From positions 181,292 through 245,291 of the forward strand of contig NZ_JASBQY010000005.1 in NCBI RefSeq assembly GCF_029960645.1: 64,000 bases of DNA, read 5' to 3'. This DNA comes from Arthrobacter sp. AL12. GTDB lineage: Bacteria; Actinomycetota; Actinomycetes; Actinomycetales; Micrococcaceae. The notes beneath the pieces were generated by a model, which worked only from the letters and a program-made list of their open reading frames with translations, made no database searches and was not told the DNA's origin. The position numbers and the translations under genes were made by a program. Positions 29,211 to 36,842 of the stretch are shown here, piece after piece. Numbering within the stretch: position 1 is the first letter of the stretch; each line of letters starts with the position of its first letter.

Positions 29211-30189
29211 CGTTCGGGTCCTTGCCCTGTCCTGCGGAATCCGGTTCTTCGGCTGCCGGCGCCGCGCCGGCGCCGGCAACCTGTTCCCCGTTGGGGGCCA
29301 GGTCCAGGGCGTCGGTCCGCGGCAGTGTGTCCTCGTCCTCTGCCGCGGCCGCGCTGCGCGGCGTGGTCCGGGCGGTGCCGTCGTCGTTGTTGACGTTGCT
29401 GGCATCCACGACGATGCACGTGACATTGTCCCGGCCGCCGCTGCGCAGGGCCGCCTGGATGAGTTCATCCACGGCCGCCTGCGGTTCCCCCTGGGAGCGC
29501 AGGACATTGGAGATGTGCTCGTCGTCGAGTTCGCCGTTGAGCCCGTCGGAGCAGACCAGGATCCTGTCCCCCTCCTCGATGGGCAGCAGCCAGTAGTCGG
29601 CCTCGATCTCGTCGCCGGTGCCCAGGGCTCGGGTGACGACGTGGCGGCGCGGGTGAACGGCGGCCTGCGCCTGGCTGATCTGTCCGGCGTCCACGAGTTC
29701 CTGGACCTCGGAGTGGTCGACGCTGACCTGTTTCAGCTTGCCCTGGCTGAGCCGGTAGGTCCGGGAGTCGCCGATGTTGAGGACCAGCCAGTACGGGACC
29801 CCCATCTGCTCCACGACCACAACGCCGGACAGTGTGGTCCCGGCGCGGGCGCCCGTGGCCTCGCGGATGCTTTCGTCGGCCATCAGCAGGTGCTCCTGCA
29901 CGACGCCGGCGGTCGCGTCCCGCCCGCCGGTGGCCAGCTGCGGGATCCGGGCCAGCGTGCGGACGCAGATGCCGCTGGCGATCTCACCGGCCTCGTGCCC
30001 GCCCATGCCATCCGCGACGGCGAAGACGGGATCGGAGGCAATAAAGGAGTCCTCGTTCATTTCACGGCGCAGGCCACGGTCCGTGCCGTAGCCGGCGTTC
30101 AGCCGCAGGCCCGGGGGGCTGCCCAGGGCCGGCACGGGGACAGCGTCGGAGTTGGCTGGGGTGGGAACGGCGGCCGGCTGGGGAATCAT
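29200..30189 (-). CDS. PP2C-family Ser/Thr phosphatase (PrpC/PstP-like)
   Basis: A 329-residue Mn2+/Mg2+ phosphatase. All metal-site motifs are present: RREMNEDSF, VADGMGGHEAGE, NIGDSRTYRL, LVCSDGLNGEL and GGRDNVTCIVV. There is no TM segment, so it acts in the cytoplasm, unlike mycobacterial PstP. A Pro-rich tail of ~50 residues follows. It overlaps the upstream RDD-FHA gene by 4 bp (ATGA) and the downstream FHA gene by 11 bp. It presumably reverses phosphorylation by the operon's kinase; it corresponds to prpC of the bifidobacterial PFNA cluster. Confidence 0.93.
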   Translation of the reverse strand: MIPQPAAVPTPANSDAVPVPALGSPPGLRLNAGYGTDRGLRREMNEDSFIASDPVFAVADGMGGHEAGEIASGICVRTLARIPQLATGGRDATAGVVQEHLLMADESIREATGARAGTTLSGVVVVEQMGVPYWLVLNIGDSRTYRLSQGKLKQVSVDHSEVQELVDAGQISQAQAAVHPRRHVVTRALGTGDEIEADYWLLPIEEGDRILVCSDGLNGELDDEHISNVLRSQGEPQAAVDELIQAALRSGGRDNVTCIVVDASNVNNDDGTARTTPRSAAAAEDEDTLPRTDALDLAPNGEQVAGAGAAPAAEEPDSAGQGKDPNDGK

Positions 30190-31724
30190 GCCTGTCCTAG
30201 GTAGAAGGAGCGGTCACCGAAGTGCACGGTGGACCCGGGGCGGACGTGGGTGGGCTCCCCCGCCGCGAGGGCGGTACGGATACCGTCCGGGGTGGTGACG
30301 GAGCTGCCGTTGGTGGAATCGCGGTCGGTGACCCAGAGTCCCCCGTTGCCGGCAAGCAGGTGCAGGTGGGTCTTGGAAATGGAACGGCCGGGGTCGGCGA
30401 CCGGGACGAGCTGCGCGGTGTCCTCCCCGGGATGTCCGGCGGGGTTCCGGCCGATCAGCACGCTGCGGTCCAGTCCGATGTCGCGGCCGTCGTCCAGCCG
30501 GATCCGGAGCATTGCCACGGTGACCGGGGCGTGGGTGTCGCCCCGGACCTGGGTGCGGTCGTGGTCGTCGTCGGGGTGCGCGCCCGGCTGGGAGGCTGTG
30601 GTCCGGGCGGGCGGGGCGAACGATGCGGCGTGGGGAACCGGCTGCTCTCCGCCGGCGGGCCGGGGTTCGACGGCGGGCTGCGGCGCCGCGGGCTGCTGCC
30701 ACTGGTGGGGAGTGGGCACCGCCGGAGCCGCGGGCGCAACGGGGGAAACCGGCGCGGCGGCAGGGGCTGCGGCCGCGGCGGCCGCTCCCGCCGCCAGCGG
30801 CGACAGGACCTGCTGCACCGGGGGGAGGTCCATCGGCGCGAAGCTGTACGGGCCCTGGATGCCGCCGGTGGTGATCGGATTGCGTCCGGCCTTGACGTCG
30901 AAGACGAGGGTCCTGGCGGCCGTATCGTGCCAGCCGCGGAGGCGGCCGTTGCGGTCCCAGGTGTTGGAGAGCACCACGAGGACAGCCCAGGCCGAGCCCA
31001 GGGACAGGAGGGGTCCCAGCACCAGGAGTGCGACGCCGAACCACTGGAAGATTACGACCGCGGCGGCGGCGGCCACGGTGAGCAGCACGCCGGCGCCGGT
31101 GATCAGGCCGCGGAGGAACACCGCTCCCCCGCCCGGGGCGTTGCCGTCGGCATCCGTGCTGCGGATGCCCATCAGCCCGTTGCCGGGGGTCGCGCCGGAA
31201 CGGGTTTCGAGCGTGGCGAGAACCGCCGTGTAGATCAGCGTGAGGCCCGCGCCGATACCGCCGAACAGCACCAGGGACGAGGTGTCGTAGACGATGAAGC
31301 CCCCGCTCTGCCTCCTGGTGACTCCGGCGAAACCGATCGCCAGCAGAATCGTCAGGATGGTGACCGGCGGCAGCCAGTCCAGCACGGCGGCCCCCAGCCG
31401 CTTTCCGGCAGCGGCAGGTACCAGTTCAAGCTTGTTCGGCATGGAAGGTCCTCCCCCTGCTCCGCGGCCCGTGGCTGGGCCCTGCGCTACCGGGATACTA
31501 CCGGGGATCAGGCCGGTGTGCCCGGCGGCGGGGTTCCGGCCCTCCGCGCCGCCGGGACCGCGCGGCTGGATCTCCTGCGGGTCCCGGGCCGCCGGGGCTT
31601 CCCGCACATTGCGGACGTTCCGCGCGGAACGGTTGCTCAGGGGCGTTCCGCAGGAGGTGCAGAAAGCAGCCCCGCGGCGGAGCGGCTGCTGGCAGCGCGG
31701 GCAAAGCTCGGCGTCGTCGGTCAT
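30186..31724 (-). CDS. Zinc ribbon - RDD membrane domain - FHA protein
   Basis: A 512-residue protein joining three modules. An N-terminal double zinc ribbon has four cysteines (CPRCQQPL and CTSCGTPL). An RDD domain with about four TM helices spans ~105-280, opening with AAGKRLGAAVLDWLPP and ending WHDTAARTLVFD. After an Ala/Pro linker comes a C-terminal FHA domain (~390-510) with LIGRNPAG, ISKTHLHL and DSTNGSSV. Start and stop both overlap the neighbours by 4 bp. It places an FHA domain at the membrane, so it could recruit phosphorylated partners there. RDD function is generally obscure. Confidence 0.85.
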   Translation of the reverse strand: MTDDAELCPRCQQPLRRGAAFCTSCGTPLSNRSARNVRNVREAPAARDPQEIQPRGPGGAEGRNPAAGHTGLIPGSIPVAQGPATGRGAGGGPSMPNKLELVPAAAGKRLGAAVLDWLPPVTILTILLAIGFAGVTRRQSGGFIVYDTSSLVLFGGIGAGLTLIYTAVLATLETRSGATPGNGLMGIRSTDADGNAPGGGAVFLRGLITGAGVLLTVAAAAAVVIFQWFGVALLVLGPLLSLGSAWAVLVVLSNTWDRNGRLRGWHDTAARTLVFDVKAGRNPITTGGIQGPYSFAPMDLPPVQQVLSPLAAGAAAAAAAPAAAPVSPVAPAAPAVPTPHQWQQPAAPQPAVEPRPAGGEQPVPHAASFAPPARTTASQPGAHPDDDHDRTQVRGDTHAPVTVAMLRIRLDDGRDIGLDRSVLIGRNPAGHPGEDTAQLVPVADPGRSISKTHLHLLAGNGGLWVTDRDSTNGSSVTTPDGIRTALAAGEPTHVRPGSTVHFGDRSFYLGQA

Positions 31725-34285
31725 GGTGTGTTGCGGTTCTTCCTGACGGTCTGGCTGGCGTCGGCCGCGGTATCGGAGGCATCAAGGGTGGCTGCCGCCG
31801 GCGGACCGGACTCCACTGTACCGGCAGGCATTTCCGGACCGGCGGGCGCCGCGCGCTTCCGCCCGGGCTGCCCGGTCCGGCCCGGCTGGAGGCCCCGCAG
31901 TTTGAGCGCGGCCCGGCCGTCGGCCAGCAGGGAGCGCGGGGAGAACCTGGCCCGCTGCCGGCCCCAGAAGCCAAGCGTTCCGGTCATCTCCTTGAGCGAG
32001 CCGTCCACGGTCTCCCAGTACTGCCGCACCTGCTCCTCGCTCGGCTGCCCGGCGCCGAAGATCGCAGCATCGGCCCGGTTGGCGAGCAGCGTGGTGGTTC
32101 CGCCGGCGGCCGGGAACGCACCGGCGAGCACGACGGCGGACTCGCGCCGGGTGGCGCGGCTGTCCACCCCGGCGCCGAGGTCCGTCGCGAGGCTGACGAC
32201 TTCGTTCCAGCCGCCGCCGACGCGCTGCGCCGGCGGGCCCTCGCTGAAGCGGACCTTCCGTCGCCGGGACTTGAGCAGGGCGATCACCAGCAACGGCAGC
32301 GCCAGGACCGCGATCGGGAGGAGTGCCAGGCCGACCGCCGCGAGGAGGGGTCCCCAGAAGAGCCAGGGGTTGTTCTTCTTCTCGTCGGCATCGAGCGCAT
32401 CCGGTGAGGAGTCGGGCGGAAGGTCCGCGGGCTCCTGCGGCGGCGGCGGCGGCTGCAGCACCTGCGGCTTGGGCTTGGACTTGTTCTCCGGGTCCGGCGG
32501 GATCGGCACATTGTCCTTCGGCGGGGTGGGATCGAAGGACACCCAGCCCACGCGGTCGAAGGCGACCTCGACCCAGGCGTGGACGTCCTTGCCGGTGATC
32601 TTGACTTCGCCGGCGCCGTTTTCCGGGCTCTTCGGATCCGGGTAGAACCCCATCACCACGCGGGACGGGATGCCGAGGTGGCGCAGCATGAGCGACATTG
32701 CCACGGCGTACTGTTCGTCGTCGCCCAGCATCTGTTTGGCGGTAAGCAGGCTCCGGACGCGGTTGGCGCCGTGGCCGGAGACGCTGGGCAGCTGGCCGTC
32801 GGCGATCAGGCCGTTGCTGAAGGCGCCCTTTTTCTGGAAGTGCGCCTCGATCTGGCGCACCCGGTCGATGGCGGTGGGCGCGTCGGCGGCGAGGTCGTTC
32901 GCCTGGGACCCGACGACAGGCGGCACCTCGGCGGGGTCCGGGAGGGACATCTGTGCGAAGTCGTACTGCGTCAGCTGCCCGTGCTCCAGGGTGGCGGGGT
33001 CCGCCACCTGGACGCGGTAGGCGTCCCCCTTCGAGAGCCCCTTGGTGGTCACGGCCGTGTCCGTGCCGGCGTTGAAGTACAGGCCTGACGCGGCGCCGGC
33101 GCCGTCGCGGGCGAAGCTGATGCCGGTGGTCTGGCGGCCGCCGGGAAGGAAGTAGCCCTGGTAGTCCTCGATCGTGATGTCCAGGGTGTAGTTGTTGCTG
33201 GGCACAATCCCGGTGGAGTCGGCCAGGGTGTTCAGGGATTTGGCGTCGCCCACCTTGCTGAAGCTGCCGGAGCCGTTCGGGTCCATGTTGTAGTTGGTGC
33301 CGTTGAAGGAGTCGAGCGCGGCGAGGCGCACCCGGGCATCCCTGGGCAGGCCCTTGACGACGAAGAGGCTGTCGTCCTTTTTGTCCTTGACGAAGTTGCG
33401 GAAGCTCGCCAGCGGCGTCACGTAGTCCTTGGGATCGAACGGCGGGACGATCGTGTTGCGCAGCACGCGGCGGTCGTCGCTGGCGGTGACCAGCGGGGAC
33501 GCGACAGCGGTGACCGCCACGGCGACGGCGATCACCGCGGCGGCGGTGCCCAGCCGGCGGAGCGTGGCCGCCCGGGCGGTGGCCTCGTCCGTCTCCAGCC
33601 GGTTGACGGAAACCTTGCGGGTGTCGCTGCGGCGGAGGGCGTCGCGGCGGAAGGTGGCCCAGGCGATCGCGACCACGGTGAGTGCGATGCCGCGTTCCAC
33701 CGTGAGGAACCCGGCGTTCGTGCTGAAGGCGATGCCGGTGACGAAGAGGACCAGCACCGGCAGCAGCGGCCAGTACGGGCTCTTGAGCCGCCAGATCAGC
33801 AGCCCGGCGGCGAGCGCGGTGAGGAGCGAGCTCAGGAACGGCACAATCAGGGTGCCGCCGGCGGTGCCGACCGGAACGCCGACGGTGAGCATGTCCTTCC
33901 AGGCAAACACCACGCCGAGCAGCAGGGTGCGCAGCGAATCGAGGGTGGGCAGCACGCCGGCGAAGGAGGCTTCCGGGACGGCCAGGGCGGTGCCGAAGAC
34001 GAGGTACACGCCAAGGGTCAGGCCTGCGGTGATCAGGAGCCCGAGCCGGAAATGCACCGCGGCCGCCGCCAGGGCCAGGCCCAGCAGGATGCCGCCGAAG
34101 CCCGCGACCAGGTAGTACGGGTCCCCGCCGAAGCTGAGGCTGAAGCCGAGCACGCCCAGGCCGAGCAGCACGGTGAGGGCACCGGCGTCGAGCCCGAGGT
34201 GCCAGAGCGGCTGGCCGCCGGTGAATCCGGAACGCTTCGCAGCCGGCGCGTGGTTGCGCGGACGGAGCGGGGTTGCGGTGCTCAT
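31721..34285 (-). CDS. Transglutaminase-fold membrane protein without catalytic cysteine
   Basis: An 854-residue TgpA-type protein: about six to seven N-terminal TM helices, an extracytoplasmic region with the transglutaminase core (~505-590), a Pro-rich spacer, a further TM (~645-670) and a cytoplasmic tail. The core has RHLGIPSRVVMGF, the His in VHAWVEV (~569) and Asp in SFDPTP (~584). Where relatives have G-x-C-E-x-Y-A it reads GDDEQYA, Asp in place of Cys. I find no cysteine anywhere in the protein, so thiol chemistry is impossible. A binding or scaffolding role is more likely. It overlaps DUF58 upstream and RDD-FHA downstream (ATGA each) and corresponds to tgm of the PFNA cluster. Confidence 0.9.
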   Translation of the reverse strand: MSTATPLRPRNHAPAAKRSGFTGGQPLWHLGLDAGALTVLLGLGVLGFSLSFGGDPYYLVAGFGGILLGLALAAAAVHFRLGLLITAGLTLGVYLVFGTALAVPEASFAGVLPTLDSLRTLLLGVVFAWKDMLTVGVPVGTAGGTLIVPFLSSLLTALAAGLLIWRLKSPYWPLLPVLVLFVTGIAFSTNAGFLTVERGIALTVVAIAWATFRRDALRRSDTRKVSVNRLETDEATARAATLRRLGTAAAVIAVAVAVTAVASPLVTASDDRRVLRNTIVPPFDPKDYVTPLASFRNFVKDKKDDSLFVVKGLPRDARVRLAALDSFNGTNYNMDPNGSGSFSKVGDAKSLNTLADSTGIVPSNNYTLDITIEDYQGYFLPGGRQTTGISFARDGAGAASGLYFNAGTDTAVTTKGLSKGDAYRVQVADPATLEHGQLTQYDFAQMSLPDPAEVPPVVGSQANDLAADAPTAIDRVRQIEAHFQKKGAFSNGLIADGQLPSVSGHGANRVRSLLTAKQMLGDDEQYAVAMSLMLRHLGIPSRVVMGFYPDPKSPENGAGEVKITGKDVHAWVEVAFDRVGWVSFDPTPPKDNVPIPPDPENKSKPKPQVLQPPPPPQEPADLPPDSSPDALDADEKKNNPWLFWGPLLAAVGLALLPIAVLALPLLVIALLKSRRRKVRFSEGPPAQRVGGGWNEVVSLATDLGAGVDSRATRRESAVVLAGAFPAAGGTTTLLANRADAAIFGAGQPSEEQVRQYWETVDGSLKEMTGTLGFWGRQRARFSPRSLLADGRAALKLRGLQPGRTGQPGRKRAAPAGPEMPAGTVESGPPAAATLDASDTAADASQTVRKNRNTP

Positions 34286-35613
34286 GCTGCCGCCTTCCTG
34301 AGCACGATGGCCAGGTCCGAGAGGTCACCGAGGGTCAGCACGGTCAGGTCCCCGATACTGGCCCGGGCCGGGGCCGCGCCGGACTGGAGCCGGACGGCGA
34401 TGGTGCGCACGCCCAGGGGCACCGCGGCCGAGGCGGAGCGAAGCTGGGCGGCGGTGACGTTGCTGCCCACGACCAGGAACACCACGGAGGCGTTGGGGAC
34501 GGTGTCCGCAAGGCTCCGGGCGAGGTCGACGGCGGTCCTGCGCTGCGGCGCGCCGGCGATCCTCGTCATGTCATCGAGCATGTTGCGGCCGGTCTCGCAG
34601 CGCAGCGGGCCCTTCTGGGTGAGCACATCGAGGTCCCGCTGTTCACGGATGGCCTGCCGTCCGATCGAGGCGGCGGCGGAGATGGCCAGCTCGAACTCCT
34701 CTTCGGAGGCGTACTCGTCCGTGTTGATGGACAGCGAAATGGCGAGGTGCGCGCGGCGGGTTTCCTCGAACTGGCGGACCATGAGCTTGTTGGTGCGGGC
34801 CGTGGTCTTCCAGTGGATGTGCCTCCGGTCGTCTCCCGGCACGTAGTCGCGCAGCGCGTGAAAGGACACGTCGGCGCTGGACAGGTCCGTGGTGGGCATG
34901 CCCTCAAGGTCGCGGATGAATCCGGCGGCCGAGCCGGCCAGCGCCGTGGTCTTCGGGTGCACGAACAGGTCCTCGGGTTCGGTCCAGAGCACCTGGCGGC
35001 GCAGCAGGTGCAGCGGGTCGGCGCGGACGGAGCGGACCGGGCCCACCACAATCACGGCGCGGCGGGCGGTGGGGATGGTGAACAGGTCCTCGTGGACCTG
35101 CCGGGGTTTCATCCGGGGCAGGTGGAACACCGCGGTGGCGGCCCCCACCGGGAGTTCCAGGTCCGCGGCCAGCAGAGGCCGCGCGGAGGTGTTGGAGACC
35201 GCAATACTGCCGACGGCGCTGTCCCCCACCGCCACCCGCGTCCGCGCCAGATCCAGGACAACGCCGTAGGAGGAGCGGCCCAGGATGAAGCCGACGGCGA
35301 GCACGAACAGGACGAATGCGGCGATCGCTGCCGCCTTGGCTTCCTGCCAGCCGAAGGCCTGGCCGACGGTCCAGAGCAGGATTGAGGCCGCCAGCACGAA
35401 CCAGCCCAGGAGGCTCACCACGGACAGGACAGGCCACACGTAGCGCAGCCAGAGCGCGCGGACGGCGCGCCAGGCCGGGGCGAGGGCCAGGCCTGCCGTG
35501 CTTCCGGCCTCGGTCCAGAGGGAGCCGGGATGCAGCCGGGTGGGCCTGCCGTCCCGATGGAAGGGCCGTTGCAGGCGTTCAGCAAGCCGGGTCAGCGGAG
35601 TGCTGGAGGACAT
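34282..35613 (-). CDS. DUF58-domain membrane protein
   Basis: A 443-residue protein with two TM helices near residues 55-105, then a large domain. The DUF58 signature LRDYVPGDDRRHIHWKTTAR is clear at ~270-290, followed by a vWA-like C-terminal region. DUF58 proteins nearly always pair with MoxR ATPases, which are thought to act on them as chaperones or remodelling factors. The ATG at 35613 has AAAGG about 8 nt upstream. The gene begins 130 bp after moxR and overlaps the transglutaminase-fold gene. Confidence 0.9.
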   Translation of the reverse strand: MSSSTPLTRLAERLQRPFHRDGRPTRLHPGSLWTEAGSTAGLALAPAWRAVRALWLRYVWPVLSVVSLLGWFVLAASILLWTVGQAFGWQEAKAAAIAAFVLFVLAVGFILGRSSYGVVLDLARTRVAVGDSAVGSIAVSNTSARPLLAADLELPVGAATAVFHLPRMKPRQVHEDLFTIPTARRAVIVVGPVRSVRADPLHLLRRQVLWTEPEDLFVHPKTTALAGSAAGFIRDLEGMPTTDLSSADVSFHALRDYVPGDDRRHIHWKTTARTNKLMVRQFEETRRAHLAISLSINTDEYASEEEFELAISAAASIGRQAIREQRDLDVLTQKGPLRCETGRNMLDDMTRIAGAPQRRTAVDLARSLADTVPNASVVFLVVGSNVTAAQLRSASAAVPLGVRTIAVRLQSGAAPARASIGDLTVLTLGDLSDLAIVLRKAAA

Positions 35614-35707
35614 ATGGGTGCCTTTGTTCGTGCTGGGTGTTCAGGGTGCCGGTGGTGGCTCTCGGTGCTGCCGTCGGTGCTGCTGCCGGCCTGCGGGCCG
35701 GTGCTTT

Positions 35708-35746
35708 GGAGCCGGTGTCAGGAGCCGGTGTCAGGAGCCGGTGTCA
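35708..35746. repeat. Three 13-bp tandem repeats across the moxR stop
   Basis: GGAGCCGGTGTCA is repeated exactly three times (35708-35720, 35721-35733, 35734-35746); the last copy contains the moxR stop codon (TGA on the minus strand). The moxR-DUF58 gap (35614-35743) otherwise holds nothing recognisable. Confidence 0.8.
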
Positions 35747-36721
35747 GGAGACAAGGGCGGCACGCTGCTGCGGCGCGGCGACCGCGGCGAGGACGCGCGT
35801 CAGCACGGCCTCAGGGGTGGCGCCGGAGAATTCGGCTTCCGGGTCCATCACGAAGCGGTGGGTCCAGACGACGGCGGCCAGGTCCTTGACGTCGTCCGGC
35901 AGAACGAAGTTGCGTCCCTGGCTGGCGGCCCAGACTTTGGCGGCGCGGACCATGGCGAGGGCGCCACGGACGGAGACGCCGAGGCGGGTTTCCGGGGCGT
36001 TGCGGGTCTCCTCGCACAACCGGGCGATGTATTCGAGCACGGCGGTGTCCACGTGCGTCGTGGCGGCGAGGTCGGCCATGTCCGCGATCGCCTGGGTGGT
36101 GATGACCGGTGTGAGGGCCTTGGAACGGTCCTTGAGGTTGGCGCCGCCGAGCAGCTGCACCGTGGAGGCGTGGTCCGGGTAGCCGATGGAGGTCTTGATC
36201 AGGAAGCGGTCCAGCTGGGCCTCGGGCAGCCGGTAGGTGCCGGCCTGCTCGATCGGGTTCTGGGTCGCCATCACCATGAACGGCCGGCCGGCCTCGTAGG
36301 TGGTGCCGTCCACCGTGACGCGGGATTCCTCCATGACCTCAAGCAGCGCCGACTGGGTCTTCGGCGAGGCACGGTTGATTTCGTCGGCGAGGACGATGTT
36401 GTTGAAGATCGGCCCCTTGTGGAACTCGAACTTCTGCGTCTTCTGGTCGTAGATGGTCACACCGGTGACGTCCGAGGGCAGCAGATCCGGGGTGAACTGG
36501 ATGCGGTTGTTGGAGCCCTGGACGGTGGCCGCGAGGGCCCGCGCCAGCATGGTCTTGCCGGTGCCCGGGGCGTCCTCGAAGAGGACATGCCCCTCGGCGA
36601 GCATCGCGGTAAAGGTCAGCCGGATGACGTGGGTCTTGCCCAGGACGGCCTGGCCCACGTTGGCGACGAGCTTCTCGAAGGTGCCGGAAAACCATTCGGC
36701 CTGTTCGGTGGTCATGGTCAT
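35744..36721 (-). CDS. MoxR-family AAA+ ATPase
   Basis: A 325-residue cytoplasmic AAA+ protein. Walker A EDAPGTGKTMLARA, Walker B IVLADEINRA, sensor 1 MATQNPIEQAGTYRLPEAQLDRF and the C-terminal lid with SVRGALAMVRAAKVWA are all present, so it should hydrolyse ATP. The ATG at 36719-36721 follows GAGGACC; a 49-codon longer frame has a low-complexity beginning and is rejected. It lies 121 bp downstream of giant gene A and directly upstream of DUF58. It is the 'aaa-atp' member of PFNA-type clusters. Confidence 0.93.
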   Translation of the reverse strand: MTMTTEQAEWFSGTFEKLVANVGQAVLGKTHVIRLTFTAMLAEGHVLFEDAPGTGKTMLARALAATVQGSNNRIQFTPDLLPSDVTGVTIYDQKTQKFEFHKGPIFNNIVLADEINRASPKTQSALLEVMEESRVTVDGTTYEAGRPFMVMATQNPIEQAGTYRLPEAQLDRFLIKTSIGYPDHASTVQLLGGANLKDRSKALTPVITTQAIADMADLAATTHVDTAVLEYIARLCEETRNAPETRLGVSVRGALAMVRAAKVWAASQGRNFVLPDDVKDLAAVVWTHRFVMDPEAEFSGATPEAVLTRVLAAVAAPQQRAALVS

Positions 36722-36740
36722 GGGGTGGTCCTCTTCTTGT

Positions 36741-36770
36741 CTGGGTGATTCTGTGCTGGGTGATTCTGTC
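36741..36770. repeat. 15-bp direct repeat upstream of moxR
   Basis: CTGGGTGATTCTGTG (36741-36755) is followed by CTGGGTGATTCTGTC (36756-36770), and a decayed third copy begins TTGGGTGG. It lies in the 121-bp leader between giant gene A and moxR, where a processing site or internal promoter might be. Confidence 0.7.
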
Positions 36771-36842
36771 TTGGGTGGACTTGCTGGGGGTGCCGCCGGC
36801 GCGGAGTCCCGCGGTGTCCGGCAGCCATTGTCGGTGCACGCA

